Shown here: positions 59,116 through 64,000 of the stretch, in pieces | How the letters are laid out: each line of letters starts with the position of its first letter | Position numbering within the stretch: position 1 is the first letter of the stretch | Origin: Sciurus carolinensis | Lineage: Eukaryota > Chordata > Mammalia > Rodentia > Sciuridae | DNA length: 64,000 bases | NCBI RefSeq assembly: GCF_902686445.1 | Contig: NC_062214.1 | Location: 58,315,177 to 58,379,176, forward strand | Direction: 5' to 3' | Program-made: the position numbers and the translations under genes | Notes under the pieces: model-generated | The model's database searches: none | Told to the model about the DNA's origin: nothing | Seen by the model: only the letters and a program-made list of their open reading frames with translations

Positions 59116-60639
59116 CACAACAGCATTGATTAATGTAACTGACATTTCTGTATACCTACTATGTACCACTGAAAGAAATTTACACCAAATTTATAACAAT
59201 TTGCTCCCTTTAAGTGGCCTTCTATTTATTGTTCTCTAAACATTTTTCTCATTTGCTCTATTGAATACAATTAATGATCACACAGAGATCTAATATTAAA
59301 ATAGCACTATAATTGAACTTAGAAAGCCTCCAATCTGTCCTCATCCTGCAATCTCTGCCTAAACTCCTAGCTGCTAGCCTTCAATGACTATGTACCTGCA
59401 CAATGACTTCCTTTGAGCTCTTTCATTCCCAGCCAATTGAGCTGGGTTTTCCCTGATAAACAGGCACATCTCCAGACACAACCCCCACTCACAGTCCCCT
59501 AGGAAAGGAGCTTCCCCCATTTGCTTTATAATCTGTGATGTTTGAATATAGAATCAATCCCTGAAAAATGTGGTCATGGCCCATGGGAAATATCATTTCT
59601 CTCTAAGGAATTGGTAAAAGTCACAAGAGTGTCTCCTGGTAAGAGTCTTTCTGTACCTCCCTCTGACTTCTCAAATTATCTCCCACGTATTTGTACGTGC
59701 TTACAGTATTTCAAGGCAGATGATTTATAGGAAGATATAAATTTCTTTGTAAAAAGTCCTCATTGAGTCAGGCTGGGCTCAAAGATTAACTTCTATGGCA
59801 AGCGAAAGTTGCAAAGTCACCTCATCTCTAGAGGGAAAAGTGGTTGGGGGGATCTATGTAGAGGTATGAGCAGTACAGACTTCAAATAAAGTAAATCACA
59901 ATGGAAATAGAGAACTCTTACCAGGGGAAAGTGGTATATGTAAGGCCAATGCAGCCTATGTAGGATAAAGGAAATTAGGTTAGGTTAGGTTAGGTGTTGT
60001 TTTAGTCTTTTTTGGAGACCCATCTATGTAAGCCACTTGACCCATCCAATATCAGTACATCAGCACCAACCTGACTTTCCTATTGTGTCACCCTAAGAAA
60101 GAAACGCCACAGCAGCAGTAGGAAAGATCTACTTGCCAGGCCAACATGCTGAATCAAGGATTGACCATGGCAACTCACGGTAGAAATGAGCTCCTGAACC
60201 TTCCTCAAGACACCTGGACCACCTCACTCAGGTGACAAGAGATCAGAGCACACCCTACAAGGGAGAAACAGGGATAGGACCCATACCTGGATGGTCACTG
60301 ACAGACCTAGCCCCTTTGGGGGCATCAGGCAGGTTCTTTTTATCTTTTGAGGAAGACTACCAAGCAGATGCCTTGCCTGCTCAGCTCTGAGGGTATTTCT
60401 GAATAAGGTATATAAAAAAAGATTCCAAAGACAGATAGCTGACCCATTTTGCAAACCCAAGAATGGGTTAGAGTGGAGGAATGCCCTGCCAACTCCATTG
60501 TTACTGTCAGCATAGACTCATTAACAACTCAAGGACAGGATACACCTGTTGTTTTCAAATCTTCCAGTGCCTCACATTGAGACATGCAGGTTGAATGTTG
60601 TCTAATAAAAGTCTTAATTCAAGATTTGTTTTGAAGTAC
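59116..60639. other. unassigned sequence
   Basis: The only simple feature is four TTAGG units at 59975-59994. No gene or repeat family recognised. Confidence 0.4.
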
Positions 60640-60785
60640 AGAATTTTCTATTAGTGTCTGGAAGTTAGGATAGAGACCTTAGTTCAACCTCTCTGGGTTC
60701 CAGTGTCTTCCTCTTAAGATGAAGGAGATGGACAAGAAGGTTCTCTGGAACATTCCAGCTTTAGATCCTATGACTTGAATATCTA
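60640..60785 (+). mobile_element. MIR SINE
   Basis: CTCTCTGGGTTCCAGTGTCTTCC, AAGATGAAGGAGATGGAC, GAACATTCCAGCTTTAGATCC and TATGACTT reproduce the MIR 3' half in order. Confidence 0.65.
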
Positions 60786-62984
60786 TAACTGGCCCTAATC
60801 AGGGAGAGATCACTGGTTTCCTAGGAAGATGAAAGGGATTTCAATCCATAAACCTCCTTGCCAAGGTTTAATTCATGTAGGAAACTATTCATTCCACCAT
60901 CAACTACAGGCTTGGAGTCAGGTTGCAGATGCCATAATCACTCTGTCAGTAAGTAGAGCTCATGTTGCACATCCCCAGTATCAGCACTTGTGAAGCTGGG
61001 GTGGAAGTTTTTAGTTGTTGTTCCTGTTCCAAAGCACTTGAGTTCAAGTGCTCTGAGCACATAGTTTCCAAATCCCCAAAGTGAGCCCATGCCCTGAAAG
61101 ACCAGAGTTAAATTATGTTAAATGGAAAGTTGTATCTTAATGGTAGGAGGAGGACACCCAAAGAGGAATTTAGTGGCTATTTTGAGAAACAGTGAAATCT
61201 GTTTCTTGTAACTTGGTTCTCATTGTCTCAATGACAAAGTAGCTGAGCCACCCAATCATTCATGATTGCAGGAACCTATTAGCTATGGTTGAGACTCCAC
61301 TTACCTGTCAGCTGCTATGGTCAAACAATGGTATGATGGTTGGAGAAGGCCCGGAAAGCCTGGCTATTAGAAAAGATAGTAAAATGGGAAGAAAAAGAAG
61401 AAAAGGATCAGGACATTTTTTCCAGTTCATAAATTGAAGATGAAATCACCATAAATAGCTGCCAATGAAGCCATGCCCAGTAATTCTGTACCAAGGCAAA
61501 GCTCAAATGCCAGAGAGGCCTGGCAGATCAGACCTCTGAGAGGAGAAGATCACCTAACACTATTCTAAGCATAGGGAAACACTAGGACAGCCAACGGGAG
61601 ATAAGTTGAGGAATTTGCTTATGAGAATTGCTGGAGACAAAACACATCCACCCCCTCTTGTTGCCAAGGTGTTTAAGCCCAGGTGCTCTGCAGCACATAG
61701 CCTCTGACACCCACAACCCCAGAGTAGTCCATGGTCCAGGGACCCCCTAAGCCTAAAGAGATAGAACATAGCATGAGGATCCTGTTGAAAACCTGAGAAG
61801 GCATTGAGAGAGTGACATTATTAAAGATGCCATTCTCTGTGTTACTGAGGCCCACATGGTTCTGAACAAAAGTCTTCCTGACTTCCACTGTTCTCAAGAA
61901 AGTTCCAGAGATGATGAATGTGAGAAATGAAGAAACAATCTCAGCCTGTGGGTAATATTGAGATCAAAAGATATGATGAGATTCAAGGCCCAGCCTCTGC
62001 AAGGAAAATCCTACCCATTTCTGATTAACTTTGATATTTATGAAGTAAGGCAAGCCAGCAGTTTCAAGTCCTAGGAGATTCTGTACACTGATAACATCTG
62101 ATAACCCAGCTTCAAAGCTGGGTTAAATATTATGGTGTGAGAACCTAACAAGATTAGAGAGGATGTGGCTAGGTTTTGGGAAAAGTTAAGTGGATGGCTA
62201 GTGGAAATGGCCATTTTCATCACCAAAACCTGTAGATCCATCCTGGAAATGAAGGAACAAGAACAGCTCCCAGCAGAGAGTGTTGAGACACAAAGTGAAT
62301 ACAAGCTCTTCTAAGGTCAGAAGATGAGTCAGTCACAGACAAGTAATCTGTCTGCCTCAATAAATTTTCCTACTTAGTAAGTTTGGACAGCTCAAAGACA
62401 GCTTTGTGCAGATAAACAAGCTTGTCCACGGTGGAACAAGTTAGCAAGGGGCAGCACACTCTGACCCCACGTCACGTGTCACTTCCTCCTCCCCGTTTCT
62501 ATAAAAAGCATCCCCAGAAATTCTAAAGCCCCAGATGAATCCATTAATAGACCAAATACAAGCAGCCTATTTCAAATAGAAGGCAAAGTTTTAATGTGAA
62601 TGCTGCTCCCCACATGACCTTCAAATTCAGATCTCTCCCTTTGGCCAATTTCTGTCAGTTCCCCAGACCACTCTAAATAAGACAAAAGACTCTGAAGAGT
62701 CCCTTCCCTCCAGTGAGTGGAACTTTGCACCCTCTCAATCTGATGGTTGCTGTTTCTCTGTCTTCTGAATGACTTATCTCCCAAGGCACCCCAGTCCCTC
62801 ATGCCACAGCATTCTTAGTAGACCTACCACATGATTTTTCAGACATATTTAGACATGACAGAAATCTACATATGAAGCCAACTTGGGATGAATGAAAAAA
62901 AGATGAAGTGCATAGTATCTATACAGTAAATGCTGAATTTTATTCATTAATACAAAGGTAATTCATCAAAACTTAAAAATGGGG
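60786..62984. other. unassigned sequence with a TATA-containing block
   Basis: I cannot assign this 2.2 kb to a family. At its right end TGAGTCA (62325-62331), ACGTCACGTG (62469-62478) and TATAAAA (62500-62506) lie in promoter-like order. Frames of 66-77 codons on the minus strand are unsupported. Confidence 0.35.
62469..62530 (+). promoter_or_regulatory. possible TATA promoter (LTR-like?)
   Basis: ACGTCA overlapping CACGTG, then 22 bases, then TATAAAA, predicting a start near 62530. No transcript or coding frame can be attached. It may be a decayed LTR U3/R junction. Confidence 0.3.
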
Positions 62985-63062
62985 GGCAGTGTTGAGATCA
63001 AGCCCAGACCCTTGTACAGTCTAGGCAAGTGATCTGCCACTGAGTTGTGTCCCCAGCCTAAT
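62985..63062 (-). mobile_element. ID-type SINE, minus strand
   Basis: Reversed it reads GGCTGGGGACACAACTCAGTGG and a B-box region GGGCTTGATCTC. Diverged. Confidence 0.65.
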
Positions 63063-63087
63063 TTTTTAGCTAAAGTATTTCTTCTAC

Positions 63088-63200
63088 TGCACTCTCTGGC
63101 AATACATACACTAAAATTGGAATGATATAGGGAAAATTAGCATGACTCCTACACAAGGGTGACACACAAAGCAAAATTCATGAAGTGTTCCATAGTATTA
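63088..63200 (+). pseudogene. U6 snRNA pseudogene
   Basis: Near full length. Recognisable U6 blocks in order: CATACACTAAAATTGGAATGAT, GGAAAATTAGCATGACTCC, CACAAGGGTGACACACAAAG, ATTCATGAAGTGTTCCATA. About 20 substitutions, a short insertion near 63168, loss of the conserved ACAGAGA (reads ATAGGGA) and no terminal T run. U6 normally pairs with U4 and U2 in the spliceosome. This copy is not functional. Such copies usually arise by LINE-mediated retroposition. Confidence 0.9.
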
Positions 63201-63359
63201 GGAAATGGAAATGTTAATTACCCCAATTTGGTCATTATACACTTTATATATGTATCAAAGTATCACAACATACCCCCAAAATATGTATAATTATTATGTG
63301 TCAAATTTTAAACAAGCATTTCCTTTAAATTTAATTCAGAGTCTACCTACCATAATCTA

Positions 63360-63990
63360 GGACCTGATTGGGCCCTAGAGAGAACAGTAAGGTAAACATA
63401 GTTTGATTTTGACCTTTAGGAAGCATAGAATTCAGAGGAAAAGGAGAAACACAGATCAGTGAAGTACAGAGTCAAGTATGATGAATGTTAAAGGAAAGCA
63501 TGAACAAAATTCTAGAGGGGAACTCAAGCAAGAAGAGTCCTTTTCTCTTATGAGATGGAGCAGGCAGCATCAGATGCAGTCTGAAGACTGGGTAGAACTT
63601 CCAACATTTGATAAAGCAGCAACGCCATTCTAGAGAAAGGGAGAGCCTGGGACAGTATGGGACATGCCGCATTCAGGATTAATAGGTTGGACAGAGAAGA
63701 GGGAGCAGGAATTAGAAATAAGGCAGGAAAGGGAAATTGAGGCACACTCTTAATTCCTTTGAAGTCAAGAGAGACCAATTAGAGGGCTGCAGTAACATTC
63801 AAGTCTTATAACTGCTCAGACTAGAACAGTAGGCACGGGGTCAAAGGGAAAGGAACAGGAACCAGCCAGTATGAGCATGCAGTGGTCAACACATGCCTAC
63901 AGAGTGGACATCTGGGAAATTAAGGAGTCCTGAAATAGCTGCCTTCACTGGGGGGTGAGGGCTGGCACAGGGCCACAAAGGGTTATGCCT
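63360..63990 (-). mobile_element. possible LINE-2, minus strand
   Basis: Purine-rich blocks such as GGATTAATAGGTTGGACAG, AGGGCTGCAGTAACATTCAAG and GTGGACATCTGGGAAAT follow the reversed L2 RT region loosely. Runs to the window edge. Confidence 0.4.
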
Positions 63991-64000
63991 CACATGCCCC

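Noticed and set aside
59975..59994. (TTAGG)4, an insect-type telomere repeat
   Set aside because: Only 20 bp in otherwise mammalian sequence; a chance short tandem repeat.
1..64000. CRISPR arrays, operons, phage or bacterial genes
   Set aside because: No spaced direct repeats or gene packing. SINE, LINE and LTR content shows a mammalian nuclear genome.

Overview
The window is mammalian nuclear DNA, almost certainly from a squirrel-family rodent (Sciuridae). It is AT-rich and CpG-poor, with no bacterial-style gene packing. It is full of LINE-1, LINE-2, MIR, MER5A and MaLR LTR remnants. It also carries many tRNA-like ID SINEs and composite Alu/B1-plus-ID SINEs of the type known as MEN in squirrels. 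No complete host protein-coding gene can be supported. The window reads as an intergenic or deep intronic stretch.

Layout. 1-12 kb: unique sequence with ancient LTRs, L2, MIR, L1 3' ends and MER5A. 12-15.7 kb: LTR, MEN SINE, two stacked L1 3' ends, L2 and another L1 3' end. 18.5-23.8 kb: a nearly complete but decayed LINE-1 on the plus strand. 23.9-25.4 kb: unique DNA with one candidate coding exon on the minus strand (24092-24224). 25.4-36.2 kb: a MaLR internal/LTR remnant, three further LTRs and old LINE pieces. 36.2-45 kb: unique sequence, an L1 3' end, a cluster of plus-strand MEN and ID SINEs, MIRs and a CpG-retaining unique block. 45.1-58.1 kb: a nested structure in which an old mammalian L1 (minus strand) is split by a much younger, full-length L1 (minus strand, 47739-54487). 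58.1-64 kb: old LINEs, MIR, an unassigned TATA-containing block, an ID SINE and a U6 snRNA pseudogene.

The most informative object is the young L1. It has a GC-rich 5' UTR containing a degenerate tandem array with a period of about 67 bp, and an intact 348-codon ORF1 with a perfect 33-bp duplication in its coiled coil. Its ORF2 is broken by several stops and frameshifts. Its G-rich 3' UTR carries telomere-like repeats that are absent from the older copy in this window. After its own poly(A) come about 117 bp of foreign sequence with a second polyadenylation signal and a second poly(A). The whole unit is bounded by a 12-14 bp target-site duplication. This is the structure of an L1-mediated 3' transduction. 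Because the interrupted old L1 reads on across the two junctions, the insertion limits are well fixed.

Repeat family names are assigned by recognition from memory of consensus features, not by a database search. Boundaries of old repeats are approximate to a few tens of bases.
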